The notes: generated by a model from the sequence alone, not told the origin. 64,000 nucleotides of DNA from Sedimentitalea todarodis (GCF_032595355.1 NZ_JASMWN010000021.1:26965-90964), one strand, 5' to 3'; positions 45,240-54,516 are shown, counted from the stretch's first letter. Numbers and translations: made by a program.

Positions 45240-46175
45240 ATGGAATATCTTCAGCTTATCCTTGGGTTCGCCCTTTTGGTTGCCGGTGGCGAGGCACTGG
45301 TGCGAGGAGCCGTGTCCGCCGCGACCCGGTTCGGCGTATCCCCATTGTTGATTGGCCTGACGCTTGTCGGTTTTGGCACCTCTACACCAGAACTGGTGAC
45401 AAGCCTTCAGGCTGCGTTGGGCGGCTTTCCCGGTATCGCGGTCGGAAACGTGATCGGCTCTAACATCGCGAACATCCTGCTGATCGTCGGGGTTGCGGCG
45501 GTCATCATGCCCATGACGGTCGATGCCCAGGCTTTTCGCCGCGATGGGGCCGCACTTGCCATCGCAACCGCACTGGCCGTCGCTGTGATCTTACTTGGAA
45601 CGCTTGAGCGCTGGATGGGTGGCGTTCTGGTAATGGCTTTGCTTGCCTACATCTGGGTCGCTTACAAGACCGATGGCGTTGCATTACCATCTTCGGAAGT
45701 GCCGGGGGTGGCTCCTGCCTACGGTTTCGTTTGGGTGGCACTTGGTCTGGCAGTCGGCGGCATTGCCCTGACGATCTTCGGCGCGCGACTGACCGTCGAT
45801 GCCGCAGTCACTCTCGCACTCCTTTGGGGGATGAGCGAGACCGTTGTCGGGCTGACGGTTGTCGCGGTCGGCACGTCACTGCCCGAACTTGTGACATCCG
45901 TCATGGCAGCACTGCGGCGCGAATCCGGCATCGCCTTCGGCAACGTGATCGGATCGAACATTTACAATATCCTCGGTATTCTGGGCGTCACCGCGCTTGT
46001 TCAGCCAATCCCCATTCCGCCGCAGATCGCGCAACTCGATGTCTGGGTCATGACGGCAGCAACTATCCTGCTGATCATGGCCGTCGTTGCCTGGCAACGG
46101 ATAGGGCGCGGGGTCGGTCTCGCTTTCCTCGGAGCTTATGCGGCCTATACAGCGTGGCTGGTTGCCGGTGTTTAA
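45240..46175 (+). CDS. CaCA-family cation/calcium exchanger
   Basis: 311 residues with ten predicted membrane segments. The two inverted alpha repeats are plain: GFGTSTPELVTS with GNVIGSNIANIL in the first half, and AVGTSLPELVTSV with GNVIGSNIYNIL in the second. This is the YrbG-type sodium/calcium exchanger layout. The ATG at 45240 begins the first membrane segment; longer in-frame starts are not hydrophobic. It heads a likely operon with the pentapeptide and ExoD genes. Confidence 0.9.
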   Translation: MEYLQLILGFALLVAGGEALVRGAVSAATRFGVSPLLIGLTLVGFGTSTPELVTSLQAALGGFPGIAVGNVIGSNIANILLIVGVAAVIMPMTVDAQAFRRDGAALAIATALAVAVILLGTLERWMGGVLVMALLAYIWVAYKTDGVALPSSEVPGVAPAYGFVWVALGLAVGGIALTIFGARLTVDAAVTLALLWGMSETVVGLTVVAVGTSLPELVTSVMAALRRESGIAFGNVIGSNIYNILGILGVTALVQPIPIPPQIAQLDVWVMTAATILLIMAVVAWQRIGRGVGLAFLGAYAAYTAWLVAGV

Positions 46176-46701
46176 TCGTCACCTCATCCCCTTTCCGGGC
46201 AAGGACAGACCGCTTTGCGGCTCCCCGGTCAGACTTTTCGGCGGCGTTCTGAACGGTCTTAACGTCTCGCTGTTGGCTGCAATCGTTCTGACTTTCGCCT
46301 TTGGTGGTGCCGCCTATGCCGAAGACGAAGGCAGGTTGGCTGATGTCAGAGCACTTGGCGACTGCGAGGGTTGCGTCTTCGATGGCCATGACTTTTCGGG
46401 CCAGAGGCTGATGGGCGTCAATCTGTCATCTGCTCAGCTCAGCAGCATCATGTTCGATGGTGCAGTCATGAACATCGCAATCTTCGATGGCGCAGTTCTG
46501 CGCGATGTCAGCTTTGCTGGCGCAAACCTCAAAGGTGCCAGCTTTGTTGGCGCGCAGCTTGAGAACGTCATCTTCGATGATGCGAATCTGACCGGGGCCG
46601 TGTTTGAAGGTGCTTTGCTGGATCGCACCGATCTTCAATCGGCACTGCTTTGTAACACCCAGACACCCGGCGACTTGATGGACCGTTCGGATTGCGAATG
46701 A
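46138..46701 (+). CDS. Exported pentapeptide-repeat protein
   Basis: Up to 187 residues. A signal-like segment (LNVSLLAAIVLTFAFGGAAYA) is followed by repeats of the A(D/N)LxX type from about residue 80 (DFSGQRLMGVNLSSAQLSSI, FAGANLKGASFVGAQLENV, DDANLTGAVFEGALLDRTDL), forming a short beta-helix. The start is uncertain: 46138 overlaps the exchanger gene, and a GTG at 46168 is possible. The stop overlaps the next ATG (ATGA). Confidence 0.75.
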   Translation: MRPIQRGWLPVFNRHLIPFPGKDRPLCGSPVRLFGGVLNGLNVSLLAAIVLTFAFGGAAYAEDEGRLADVRALGDCEGCVFDGHDFSGQRLMGVNLSSAQLSSIMFDGAVMNIAIFDGAVLRDVSFAGANLKGASFVGAQLENVIFDDANLTGAVFEGALLDRTDLQSALLCNTQTPGDLMDRSDCE

Positions 46702-47327
46702 ATAGGAAGGACGTGCATCTGCCCCATGATGACCTAACAGTCGACAGGAAACTGTCGGTTGTTCTGCGCGACCTCCGGGACAGTCCCTTGGAATGCGTTT
46801 CGCTCAATCTCCTGATCACGTCGCTTGGATATCGCAGTTTCGTGCCGCTGCTAGTCATATTCGCGCTCCCGAACCTGTTCCTTTTTGTGCCAGGCTCGTC
46901 CGTCATCACCGGACCGCCCCTGATCTTTGTCGCAATGCAGCTCGTTCTCGGTCGCACCGCCGTATGGCTCCCGGATTTTCTCGGCAAAAGATCAATCGAA
47001 CATCAGGCCTTCGCGAGAATCCTGACACGCGCCTTGCCGTGGATCGAATGGGTTGAGCGGCTCGTCCACCCCCGATACTGGATTCTGTCGCGTAGAGCAG
47101 CGGATCTGACCGTCGGACTTGCCTGCCTTGTGATGTCGGTGTTCATGTTCCTGCCAATACCGTTCGGCAATACGGTACCGGCCCTGTCGGTCATCATGAT
47201 GGCACTCAGCCTCAGCGAGCGCGATGGGCTGTGGCTTCTTGGCGGGTTCGCCCTCAGTTTCGCCTCGTTCGCTTTCGTGGCAGGCCTTTTCGCTGCCGGG
47301 GCCTTTGCCATGATGCGCTTTTTCTAA
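46698..47327 (+). CDS. ExoD-like membrane protein
   Basis: 209 residues with four or five membrane segments. LRDLRDSPLECVSLNLLITSLGYRSFVPLLVIFALPNLFLFVPGSSVITGPPLIFVAMQLVLGR is the classic start of the exopolysaccharide synthesis ExoD family. The second half includes FLPIPFGNTVPALSVIMMALSLSERDGLWLL. ExoD affects exopolysaccharide and alkaline tolerance in rhizobia; nearby Mrp-like genes also concern alkali/sodium. It is coupled to the pentapeptide gene. Confidence 0.85.
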   Translation: MNRKDVHLPHDDLTVDRKLSVVLRDLRDSPLECVSLNLLITSLGYRSFVPLLVIFALPNLFLFVPGSSVITGPPLIFVAMQLVLGRTAVWLPDFLGKRSIEHQAFARILTRALPWIEWVERLVHPRYWILSRRAADLTVGLACLVMSVFMFLPIPFGNTVPALSVIMMALSLSERDGLWLLGGFALSFASFAFVAGLFAAGAFAMMRFF

Positions 47328-47383
47328 GCCGGGTGTTCGTTGCTTCAAGGCATCGCCTGAGGCTCCGAATCTTCTGTTCTCCC

Positions 47384-47418
47384 TATTGAAACGCATGGGG
47401 TGCAGGGCCATTTCAATA
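47384..47418. promoter_or_regulatory. Inverted repeat upstream of the Bax-inhibitor-like gene
   Basis: TATTGAAA (47384-47391) and TTTCAATA (47411-47418) are perfect complements around a GC-rich centre. The remainder of the 47328-47572 gap includes a CCCCTGAAGGGG hairpin near 47484. Either may regulate the downstream gene or end exoD transcription. Confidence 0.35.
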
Positions 47419-47572
47419 TAGCGAGCCGGGCCCCTCTGACGGTGCTGTCAATGTGACAACCCCCGTGATGTCGGATCGCTCCCCTGAAGGGGGGGGTGGG
47501 CCACCGATGCTTGCTAGTCAGACATCCAGGAACCGCTGCTCTCCTTCGCGCTAACGAAGAAGGATTTTAGCG

Positions 47573-48307
47573 ATGGAAAAAACTGTTCCCGGCCATGGCA
47601 CCGGATCATACGCAAGCAGCCAATATGACATGGGCTTGCGCAGATATCTGAGTGGTGTTTTCGCCTATATGGGCGGTGCGCTAGTGTTGTCTGCACTAGT
47701 TGCATTTGCCGTGGCAAACATCGCTCCTGTTACTGCCCTCGTCTTCGGCACACCGCTCAAGTGGGTCGCGATCTTCGCGCCCCTGGCACTGGTGATGTTC
47801 GCATCGTTCCGGTTTGATCGTCTGTCGCTTGGCACACTGCACGGCCTCTTCTGGGGCTTTGCGGCGCTCATGGGCGTGTCTCTGGCCAGCGCATTGCTCG
47901 TCTTTACCGGCACGAGCATCGTCCAGGCCTTCCTGAGCGCATCTATCGTTTTCCTGACGATGGCGCTCTGGGGCTATACGACAAAGCGCGATCTGTCGGG
48001 CTGGGGCAGCTTCCTGATGGTGGGCCTGATCGGTGTGATCGGTGCCTCGATTATCAACCTGTTCCTTGGTTCCGGCACGCTGTCCATGGTCGTCTCGGTC
48101 GTCGGTGTGATCGTCTTTACCGGTTTGACGGCGTGGGACATGCAGCGGCTCAAGGGCGAATACCTGGAGCATCGCGGCGCGCAGGGACATGCGGGCCAGG
48201 AACACCTCGGAAAACTTCAGGTCATGGGAGCCCTCTCCCTTTACCTCAACCTCATCAACCTGTTTCAGATGCTGCTGAGCCTCTTCGGCCAGCGGCAGGA
48301 AGGATAA
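47573..48307 (+). CDS. Bax-inhibitor-1/YccA-family membrane protein
   Basis: 244 residues with seven membrane segments. The start DMGLRRYLSGVFAYMGGALVLSALVAF and the end LSLYLNLINLFQMLLSLFG match the BI-1 family, as does YTTKRDLSGWGSFLMVGLIGV. Homologues modulate membrane proteases or act as calcium leak channels. An AAGGA ribosome-binding site precedes the ATG. The zinc-ribbon gene follows after 6 bases, so they are one unit. Confidence 0.9.
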   Translation: MEKTVPGHGTGSYASSQYDMGLRRYLSGVFAYMGGALVLSALVAFAVANIAPVTALVFGTPLKWVAIFAPLALVMFASFRFDRLSLGTLHGLFWGFAALMGVSLASALLVFTGTSIVQAFLSASIVFLTMALWGYTTKRDLSGWGSFLMVGLIGVIGASIINLFLGSGTLSMVVSVVGVIVFTGLTAWDMQRLKGEYLEHRGAQGHAGQEHLGKLQVMGALSLYLNLINLFQMLLSLFGQRQEG

Positions 48308-48313
48308 AGGACC

Positions 48314-48676
48314 ATGCGAACTCAAGAAGCTGTATCAGCCATGCTGTGCCCCGTTTGCCATACCGGTCTGTCGATGTCCGACCGGAGCGGAGTTGAAATC
48401 GACTTCTGTCCGTCGTGCCGGGGCGTATGGCTCGACAGGGGCGAACTGGACAAGATCATCGAACGCTCCACCGCGCCGGTAGCGTTGGACAAGGAACCTC
48501 AAAGGGGCTCCGATCGGCGCGGAGGGGGCAGCGGGTTTATGGGAATGGCGTCGTCCCTCCTGAAAGGCGACGATGACCGATACGGTGATCGACGCCGGGA
48601 TGATCGGTATGACGACGATGACCGCTATGACAAACGACGGCGGAAACAATCGATCTTCTCGGAATTTTTTGACTAA
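48314..48676 (+). CDS. TFIIB-type zinc-ribbon protein
   Basis: 120 residues. Two CxxC pairs, MLCPVCHTGLSMSDRSGVEIDFCPSCRGVWLDRGELDKI, define the zf-TFIIB family. A glycine-rich linker follows, then a highly charged DDDRYGDRRRDDRYDDDDRY tail and SIFSEFFD end, common in this family. Role unknown; commonly linked with membrane stress genes. Confidence 0.85.
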   Translation: MRTQEAVSAMLCPVCHTGLSMSDRSGVEIDFCPSCRGVWLDRGELDKIIERSTAPVALDKEPQRGSDRRGGGSGFMGMASSLLKGDDDRYGDRRRDDRYDDDDRYDKRRRKQSIFSEFFD

Positions 48677-48773
48677 CCGCCCTATGCACACCGTCTTCGA
48701 CAGGAGGCGGTGTGCTGCATTGTCGTACACCCACGATAGACTTGAGCAATTAGCTTTTTGAAGGAGAATAGCG

Positions 48774-49058
48774 ATCAAACACTACTATGCGGACGTCAGA
48801 GGTTTGGGCAATGTTGCCGTTAGCCGTCATGCTCAGGCTCGTATGGCTGACGCCGGTATATCTCAGGAGAATTTCGAAAGAGTCCTTCTCAACCCAATTC
48901 GGCCAGATGTTAAGGACGGGATAGACGTCGTTTGGAGAGAGCGTGATGGCTTGAGAGTTGTCATTCTAACTGATCCAACTCCGAATGTGGGTGCTGTTCT
49001 CGTCAAGACCGTCTATAGGATAATACCTCAAGCTAATGCTCTCAAATCAACTCGATAA
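48774..49058 (+). CDS. DUF4258-like small protein with an odd start codon
   Basis: The reading frame preceded by a good AAGGAG box (48760-48765) would begin IKHYYADVRGLGNVAVSRHAQARM at an ATC codon (48774), with no ATG in frame; the first ordinary alternative is a TTG at 48804. SRHAQARMADAGISQENFERVL and a C-terminal VVILTDPTPNVGAVLVKTVYRI fit DUF4258-type proteins, some of which are toxin-like. A G-to-C change may have damaged the start, or ATC/TTG is used. The frame is otherwise intact. Confidence 0.5.
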   Translation: MKHYYADVRGLGNVAVSRHAQARMADAGISQENFERVLLNPIRPDVKDGIDVVWRERDGLRVVILTDPTPNVGAVLVKTVYRIIPQANALKSTR

Positions 49059-49120
49059 CACAGTGCTTTCATTCCACTGATTGAACCGCGCCGGGTTTGC
49101 CGGAGGCTGGTTGCGGTTAG

Positions 49121-49260
49121 TTACGCGGCCATGGCTTCAGTTTCCAGAGCTGCAAAGAAGTTGGCCTCGGCTTCTGCGGGCGGGATGTTTCCGATCGGTT
49201 CGAGGAGGCGACGGCTGTTGAACCAGTCGACGTCAGCGCGCCGTTGGATCAGGATGCCGC
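49121..49260 (-). pseudogene. IS3-family transposase C-terminal remnant
   Basis: The minus strand reads DVDWFNSRRLLEPIGNIPPAEAEANFFAALETEAMAA and a stop, the typical last part of IS3 OrfB transposases. Everything upstream of it is missing or scrambled. The rest of 49059-49415 has no gene. Confidence 0.75.
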
Positions 49261-49415
49261 CCTCGCCCAGCTGCGGTCCAACTGCGCTTGCAGGTGGGCT
49301 TCCTGCCGTGCCGCGAAAACCGTGGTCGGGTCGATCCGATCGTTCGGGTTTATCATCGGTCTCCCTCCTCGCCCGGCCCTTTCCGTTTCCAGAAGACCTG
49401 TAGTCCAGCCCTCTC

Positions 49416-49742
49416 TTACCCTGCCACACCCAGAAACAGCGCCAGCGCCCGATTGACTTCGAGCATAGCAGTATCGTCGAGCTGGCCGAAACCGCCTCCG
49501 AGCTTGTTCGTTCGGACCGTCATGGCCTTGTCAATCATGACCTGCGACGTGGCCCGCATTCCGTTTTCCGGCGAGGGTTCGACCGTCAGCCGGATCAGCG
49601 GCGCATCGACCAGCGTGGACGTGATCAGAAGAACGGTCGTGGTGGCCGTATCCGGGAACCGGTCGGACTGGATTACAAGCGCGGGACGCGGCTTGCCGTG
49701 GTCGCCTGGGAGGGCGACCGTCACCAGCTCCCCACGTCTCAC
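49416..49742 (-). CDS. MazF/PemK-type toxin
   Basis: 108 residues from a GTG start overlapping the antitoxin stop (GTGA). VRRGELVTVALPGDHGKPRPALVIQSDRF is the hallmark N-terminus of MazF/PemK endoribonucleases, and GMRATSQVMIDKAMTVR the second conserved block with the catalytic Thr-Ser and basic residues. It should cleave mRNA when unpaired. Confidence 0.88.
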   Translation of the reverse strand: MRRGELVTVALPGDHGKPRPALVIQSDRFPDTATTTVLLITSTLVDAPLIRLTVEPSPENGMRATSQVMIDKAMTVRTNKLGGGFGQLDDTAMLEVNRALALFLGVAG

Positions 49743-49957
49743 TCCCAGCCGTCCACTTCGACCAGGGCGGCATCCATAAAGTCGTTCAGGCCGTCTTCGC
49801 CGTGATCGGCCTGGGCCACAAGCGCTGCCTGACGACGACACTCGGTTTCGAAACCGGGGCGGCGGGTATCCGGCACCCAGATCTGGACGGGACGCAGGCC
49901 AGCGGCCCGCAAGGCATCACGGCGCTTCCGGACACGCTGGGAAACAGGGGTTGGCAT
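49739..49957 (-). CDS. MazE-like antitoxin (DUF3018)
   Basis: 72 residues: MPTPVSQRVRKRRDALRAAGLRPVQIWVPDTRRPGFETECRRQ, the DUF3018 antitoxin pattern, followed by an acidic tail FMDAALVEVDGWE. The ATG at 49957 lies 12 bases after an 18-bp palindrome that is the likely operator. It overlaps the toxin start. Confidence 0.85.
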   Translation of the reverse strand: MPTPVSQRVRKRRDALRAAGLRPVQIWVPDTRRPGFETECRRQAALVAQADHGEDGLNDFMDAALVEVDGWE

Positions 49958-49969
49958 GGCGGCCCCTTT

Positions 49970-49987
49970 CTTGTTACATGTAACAAG
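49970..49987. promoter_or_regulatory. Palindromic operator of the mazEF-like operon
   Basis: CTTGTTACATGTAACAAG is a perfect 18-bp palindrome directly upstream of the antitoxin ATG on the minus strand. Such a site is normally bound by the toxin-antitoxin complex for autoregulation. Confidence 0.7.
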
Positions 49988-50084
49988 GTGGGCCATTCGT
50001 TTCAACACTGTTGAGGAAAGCATCATGCTATACCCGGCATTTCTTCGTGCTGCGACGAAGCAAATCAACAGCTACGGTTGCTGA

Positions 50085-51374
50085 ATGGAAACGGACCCGG
50101 AGACGTTCTACGCGTTGATCGAAGCCCTCGGAGTTGGGCTGTTGATCGGTATTGAACGCGAACGCAGCACACATACGCTAAGCGAGGAAGCGACGTCAGG
50201 CGTGCGTACCTTTGCTTTGGCATCGCTGATCGGCGCAATCAGCATGATAGCGGGAGGTGTCCCGCTTCTGATGATCGCCGTCGCAGCCGTTGCGACAATG
50301 CGTGTGGTATCCGTCGCTCAGCAAGCCGACCGGAGAATTGGCCTGACAACCAGTCTTGCGTTGGTTTCCGTCGTGCTTCTGGGAGCCATGGCCACGGAAA
50401 CGGCGTTGCTTGCGGCGGGCGCCGCTGTGGTCATCGCGTCCTTGCTTGCTGCACGCGACTTACTGCGCGGCTTCAGCCGGTCTATTCTGACCGAGGTTGA
50501 GCTACGTGACGGCCTCATCCTTGGCGTGTCGATCCTGGTCATCATGCCCGTCCTGCCAAACCTCGAAATCGGTCCCGGCGGAGCCCTTAATCCCCGCGCC
50601 CTTTTCATCATCATCGTCATCATCATGTTGATCGGCGCTGCGGGCCATATCGCGACGCGCGTTGTTGGAGCGCGCCTTGGCTTGCCGATCAGCGGGTTTC
50701 TGTCCGGCTTTGTCTCAAGCACATCGACAATCGTGGCGCTCGGTCAGCGTTCGGCTGAAAAGCCCGAAGATGCCTGGAGCGCGGCGACTGGTGCAACGCT
50801 TTCGTCGGTTTCGTCACTTGTGCAGACCGGCATCATCCTGCTGGCGCTGAGTCCCGCCATGTTCACAGTGGGGCTTCCCTTGCTGGTCGGCGCCGGTCTT
50901 GTTGCCGCCCTGCACGGAGTTGCTCTCTTCGTACTGGTGTTGCGCCGCAAAGCGAAGCCTGCGGTACTTGAATTGCCGTCGCAGGTTTTTTCAGTGAAAG
51001 CAGCCATCCAGTTCGCACTGATTGTTGCAACCGTTATGCTAATCTCAGCGACCCTCAATGACGTTTTCGGGAACGCAGCCGTCCTCGCGACTGTGGCGCT
51101 GGCCGGGCTGGTCAGTACAAACTCCGCAACCGTCGCTCTGGCCTCACTCGTTGCGGCTGGGCAGATCCCCGCGGTGGATGGGGCGCTTCCACTTGCAGCT
51201 GCGCTGAGTGCGAATACAATCGTCCGACTCTTTATCGCCTGGCGCGGCAAGAACGTCACTTTCCGAAGAACCGTAGCGTTCGGTCTTCTGCTACAGCTCT
51301 TGGCACTGTGGGTATTCTGGTGGTTGGAAGAAGTTCTTCGGGTGTGGTTTGCGGAATGGTCCTTGCTTACTTGA
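50085..51374 (+). CDS. MgtC/DUF4010-family membrane protein
   Basis: 429 residues with about twelve membrane segments. The N-terminal MgtC-like domain (ALIEALGVGLLIGIERERS and TFALASLIGAISMIAGG) is followed by DUF4010 (GFLSGFVSSTSTIVALGQRS, ATVALAGLVSTNSATVALASLVAAGQI). The family is conserved but of unproven transport function, possibly magnesium or phosphate homeostasis. The gene is divergent from the mazEF-like pair. Confidence 0.85.
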   Translation: METDPETFYALIEALGVGLLIGIERERSTHTLSEEATSGVRTFALASLIGAISMIAGGVPLLMIAVAAVATMRVVSVAQQADRRIGLTTSLALVSVVLLGAMATETALLAAGAAVVIASLLAARDLLRGFSRSILTEVELRDGLILGVSILVIMPVLPNLEIGPGGALNPRALFIIIVIIMLIGAAGHIATRVVGARLGLPISGFLSGFVSSTSTIVALGQRSAEKPEDAWSAATGATLSSVSSLVQTGIILLALSPAMFTVGLPLLVGAGLVAALHGVALFVLVLRRKAKPAVLELPSQVFSVKAAIQFALIVATVMLISATLNDVFGNAAVLATVALAGLVSTNSATVALASLVAAGQIPAVDGALPLAAALSANTIVRLFIAWRGKNVTFRRTVAFGLLLQLLALWVFWWLEEVLRVWFAEWSLLT

Positions 51375-51733
51375 TCTGACTGGTCCGGTTTGATTGTTTG
51401 TGCATCGCTGGCCATTGGTCCATCTGGACGATGGTTTCCGGGGCTGGCGGCCGATAACTCAATGCGCTGTGAGGCCGCTTTGAGTTGTCGTACTTCCGCC
51501 ATCCTTCAATGATGATCTGTGCTTCTCTCAGCTAGTAGAAGATTTCTCGGTCCAGCAGTTCGTTTGAAATCGTCATCGTCTTTGCTCCTCTCAAGGAGCA
51601 GATGGTCGCACTGATGCGAACCGGGCGCAGTGTTGAAAGCCTGGCGCGGGAGTATGAGCCCTGCGCTTGACGATCCCGCCAATAGAGTGCAGCTTGCCCG
51701 CAAGGCCGTGTTGGCGCAGGATTTGTCAAGCAA
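51375..51733. pseudogene. IS3-type transposase debris
   Basis: On the minus strand, 51380-51570 reads a decayed OrfB end: NELLDREIFY, stop, LREAQIIIEGWRKYDNSKRPHSALSYRPPAPETIV. On the plus strand from about 51588, LKEQMVALMRTGRSVESLAREYEP resembles an OrfA start followed by stops. These are fragments of at least two different elements; no intact gene is present. Confidence 0.65.
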
Positions 51734-52732
51734 CTAGATGTCGATCCGCCACATCCTAAAGCGCCCCTGCCCTGTCATCTCACGAATCAAGCCCCAATCT
51801 TCCAGCCTGACCAGATTGCGTTGCACAGCAGCCCGGCTCGCACCCGTCAAGGCCTCGGCCATAGGAGCCGAGATCAAAGGCCATTCCGTGAGGACTTTGC
51901 GCAATGCTACAGGTGTACGACCCGATAGTTGCGCCATCGCACTCTTCGCGCGAACGTCCCATACTTCAATATCATCCAGATAACGCATCGCAGTCAAAAT
52001 GGCGCTGTCCATACCATCCAGCCAGCGGACCAACCGCTCTAACGGCAAGCCGGAGGCACGCAGCCCCCCTGCCCCACCCATGGCCAGCGGTGCAAAGATG
52101 GCACCGCTTCCGTTGCTGGCCGCGATCCTGGCAGCTGTGACGGCCGCTTCGATCTGGTCTCCGTGTTGCCCGAGACCCGCTAGGCTCCAGAGATGAAAGC
52201 CCATGCAAGACTGCGTGATTGGGTGGAGATCGGCTGCGGCTGCCATTACGTCCAGCCATCCGCCCGCACGATCTTTGAGGCGCTCAGCGCTGTCTTCAAT
52301 ATTCTCGGGATCGCGGCGGTCAAGAAACGCTGCAAGATCGACCTTCGGGCCGGGACCACCTGTCAGGCGACGAACAGCCCATCCAACTCTTGCCAACGCA
52401 TTTGGGTCATCCTGTGCGCCCGATAGCCGCATCGATACCCAGAGCGCCAGACGATCAGAACTCACCCGATCACCTGCGAACCAGCTGAGGTCTGCAGCCT
52501 CGATCAGAGCCAGTCTATGCCGCCAGCCTTCTGGGCCGCGCAACAACCGGTCATCCAGCGCACCCAAGCGTCCAGCTACCCTTGCGAGGCGTGCAGCGTG
52601 AGCCCCTTCCGCCTTTGCCCAGTCGTCGATGACCGAGGTGTCCGGTGGTTCCGCCCGCGGCCCGGGAGGCAGATAATCTGGTTCTGCTTCCATCGGGCCC
52701 GGCAGGAACCAGTGTCGCATTTTCTTCACCAT
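51734..52732 (-). CDS. RHE_PE00001/DUF1612-like protein with C-terminal winged helix
   Basis: 332 residues, soluble and mostly helical. The C-terminal segment LISAPMAEALTGASRAAVQRNLVRLEDWGLIREMTGQGRFRMWRI is a clear winged-helix DNA-binding pattern. Proteins of the RHE_PE00001 type, common on alphaproteobacterial plasmids near replication or mobile genes, share this layout. Its C-terminus resembles that of the DUF1403 protein at 57021. Function unknown, probably regulatory. The gene is divergent from tniA. Confidence 0.7.
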   Translation of the reverse strand: MVKKMRHWFLPGPMEAEPDYLPPGPRAEPPDTSVIDDWAKAEGAHAARLARVAGRLGALDDRLLRGPEGWRHRLALIEAADLSWFAGDRVSSDRLALWVSMRLSGAQDDPNALARVGWAVRRLTGGPGPKVDLAAFLDRRDPENIEDSAERLKDRAGGWLDVMAAAADLHPITQSCMGFHLWSLAGLGQHGDQIEAAVTAARIAASNGSGAIFAPLAMGGAGGLRASGLPLERLVRWLDGMDSAILTAMRYLDDIEVWDVRAKSAMAQLSGRTPVALRKVLTEWPLISAPMAEALTGASRAAVQRNLVRLEDWGLIREMTGQGRFRMWRIDI

Positions 52733-52880
52733 TTCAGCACATGATTATTACGTGATTTCTGGAAGATACCGCGATATTGCACATCATTTTTCAGCTTAAG
52801 GTTTCAATTTTGGTTCCGTATTTCAGCAAGTGGCCGCCCTGTTGGCGCACTGCCCAGCCGGTTTCGAAAGTTTCATATCG

Positions 52881-54515
52881 ATGACGTCCGGCGGAGCGCA
52901 TGCCTCGGATGAAGCTTGGGCCAAGGCGACGCGGATCGCGCGCGAGTTGGACCGGATTCTTGACGGGGCGGCGCCCGTGCGTGAGGCCGTGATGCGCGCG
53001 GCATCCGAGCTGCGGCTTTCGACACGCCAAGTCTACAACTATCTGGCGCGGTATCGGGAAGAGCGCAGGGTATCGTCCCTGCTGCCGCGAACGAGTGGGA
53101 CAAGGAAACCACGGGTCAGCCCCGCTGTCGAGAGCATCATCGCGATGACCCTGCGGGAGATGTGGCTTTGCCCTGAGCAGCCAGACCTTGCACCGATCGT
53201 TGAAGAGATCCGCGCCCGCTGCGCAGAGGAAGGGCACACTCCACCCGCCTATGTCACTGTCGCCCGGCGGATCCCCATTCTGTTCGCACCGGAAGAAATT
53301 GCCCGCCGCCGCCTGTCAGATAGTAAACACCTGAACCGGCTGAAGCCGCGACCCGGCTACATCCGGGCTAACCACGCGCTCGACGTTGTCCAGATCGATC
53401 ACACGCCGGCAGACATCCAGTTTGTCGAGGTGATTGATGACCACGGCGTCTTCGTTGGTCGCCCCTATCTGACCATCGCTGCAGATGTGGCCACGAGCGC
53501 GATCATCGGCTTCTGCCTGACCCTCGAGCGGCCGTCACGACTGTCTGTCGCGCTTTGTCTGGCGCACGCGATGTGCTGCAAGACTGCCTGGCTGGCAGAA
53601 CGCGGCATCGATCATGCCTGGCCAATGCATGGTCGCCCGAAGCAGATCGTCGTCGATTCCGCCAAGGAGTTCCAAAGCAGCACCTTCAGCAGAGGATGCG
53701 CGGACTATGGCATCGCCATACGCATGCGGAACAAGGGCACCGTGCATCGGGGCGGAGTCGTCGAACGCCTGCTGGGGAAAGTGAACACGGCGCTGCGGGC
53801 TTTGCCGGGCAAGACGGGGCGTTCCATCGCGGATCGGGGCGACTATGCCTCGGAAGCGCGGGCACGGCTCAGCTTCGCGGATCTTGAACGCTGCATCGCG
53901 CTCGCGATCATCGACCACAACCTGAGTCAGAATGCGCGCAAGCTGACCGTTCCGGCGAAAGAGTGGGAAGATCGGTTCCAGCCGAAAGACCAGCCGATCG
54001 ATGCACCTGTCGATGTGCTGCTGAATTTCCTGCCGCGCAAGACGCGGAAGATTTCACCTCAGGGCATCAGTCTCTTCGCCATCGACTATTTCGAGCCCTG
54101 GCTGGGCCGGCTGGTCGCGCGTCGTGACCGGCTGAACCCGCTCGATCTGTGCTATGATCCTCGCGACATCAGCCATGTCTACGTCAAGGATCCGGATACC
54201 CAGGCTTGGCGGCCGGTCAGGCGACGGGACGGACTGGCCGAGCCGATCACGCTCTGGCAGCACCAGGCGGATCGACAGCGGCGGCGCGAAATCCAGCGGC
54301 GCCCTGTGCAGGAGGCATCAGCCATCCGACGCGAAATCGCCGCAACTGTTGCCGCCGCCAAAACCCCCAAAAGCCGGTTGAAGGAGATGACCCGCGCCCG
54401 GCATGCCACCGAGGCAAAGAAGCCTTATGCCGACTTCGCTGCGCCTTCCGCCTCGGCCCAGGCAAAGCTCGACCCGGATCGTCCGCGGCGGGTCTTCCCT
54501 GTCGAGGATTGGTAA
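52881..54515 (+). CDS. tniA: TniA/TnsB-type DDE transposase
   Basis: 544 residues from the ATG at 52881. The rve integrase core shows VVQIDHTPADIQFV (D173), VVDSAKEFQS (D259) and HRGGVVERLLGKVNTAL (E295), numbered from this start. An N-terminal helix-turn-helix region (LRLSTRQVYNYLARYREERR) and a C-terminal Mu-type beta-barrel region are present. TniA cuts and joins transposon ends in the Tn5053/Tn402 group, together with TniB. tniB follows after one base. Confidence 0.9.
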   Translation: MTSGGAHASDEAWAKATRIARELDRILDGAAPVREAVMRAASELRLSTRQVYNYLARYREERRVSSLLPRTSGTRKPRVSPAVESIIAMTLREMWLCPEQPDLAPIVEEIRARCAEEGHTPPAYVTVARRIPILFAPEEIARRRLSDSKHLNRLKPRPGYIRANHALDVVQIDHTPADIQFVEVIDDHGVFVGRPYLTIAADVATSAIIGFCLTLERPSRLSVALCLAHAMCCKTAWLAERGIDHAWPMHGRPKQIVVDSAKEFQSSTFSRGCADYGIAIRMRNKGTVHRGGVVERLLGKVNTALRALPGKTGRSIADRGDYASEARARLSFADLERCIALAIIDHNLSQNARKLTVPAKEWEDRFQPKDQPIDAPVDVLLNFLPRKTRKISPQGISLFAIDYFEPWLGRLVARRDRLNPLDLCYDPRDISHVYVKDPDTQAWRPVRRRDGLAEPITLWQHQADRQRRREIQRRPVQEASAIRREIAATVAAAKTPKSRLKEMTRARHATEAKKPYADFAAPSASAQAKLDPDRPRRVFPVEDW

Positions 54516-54516
54516 G

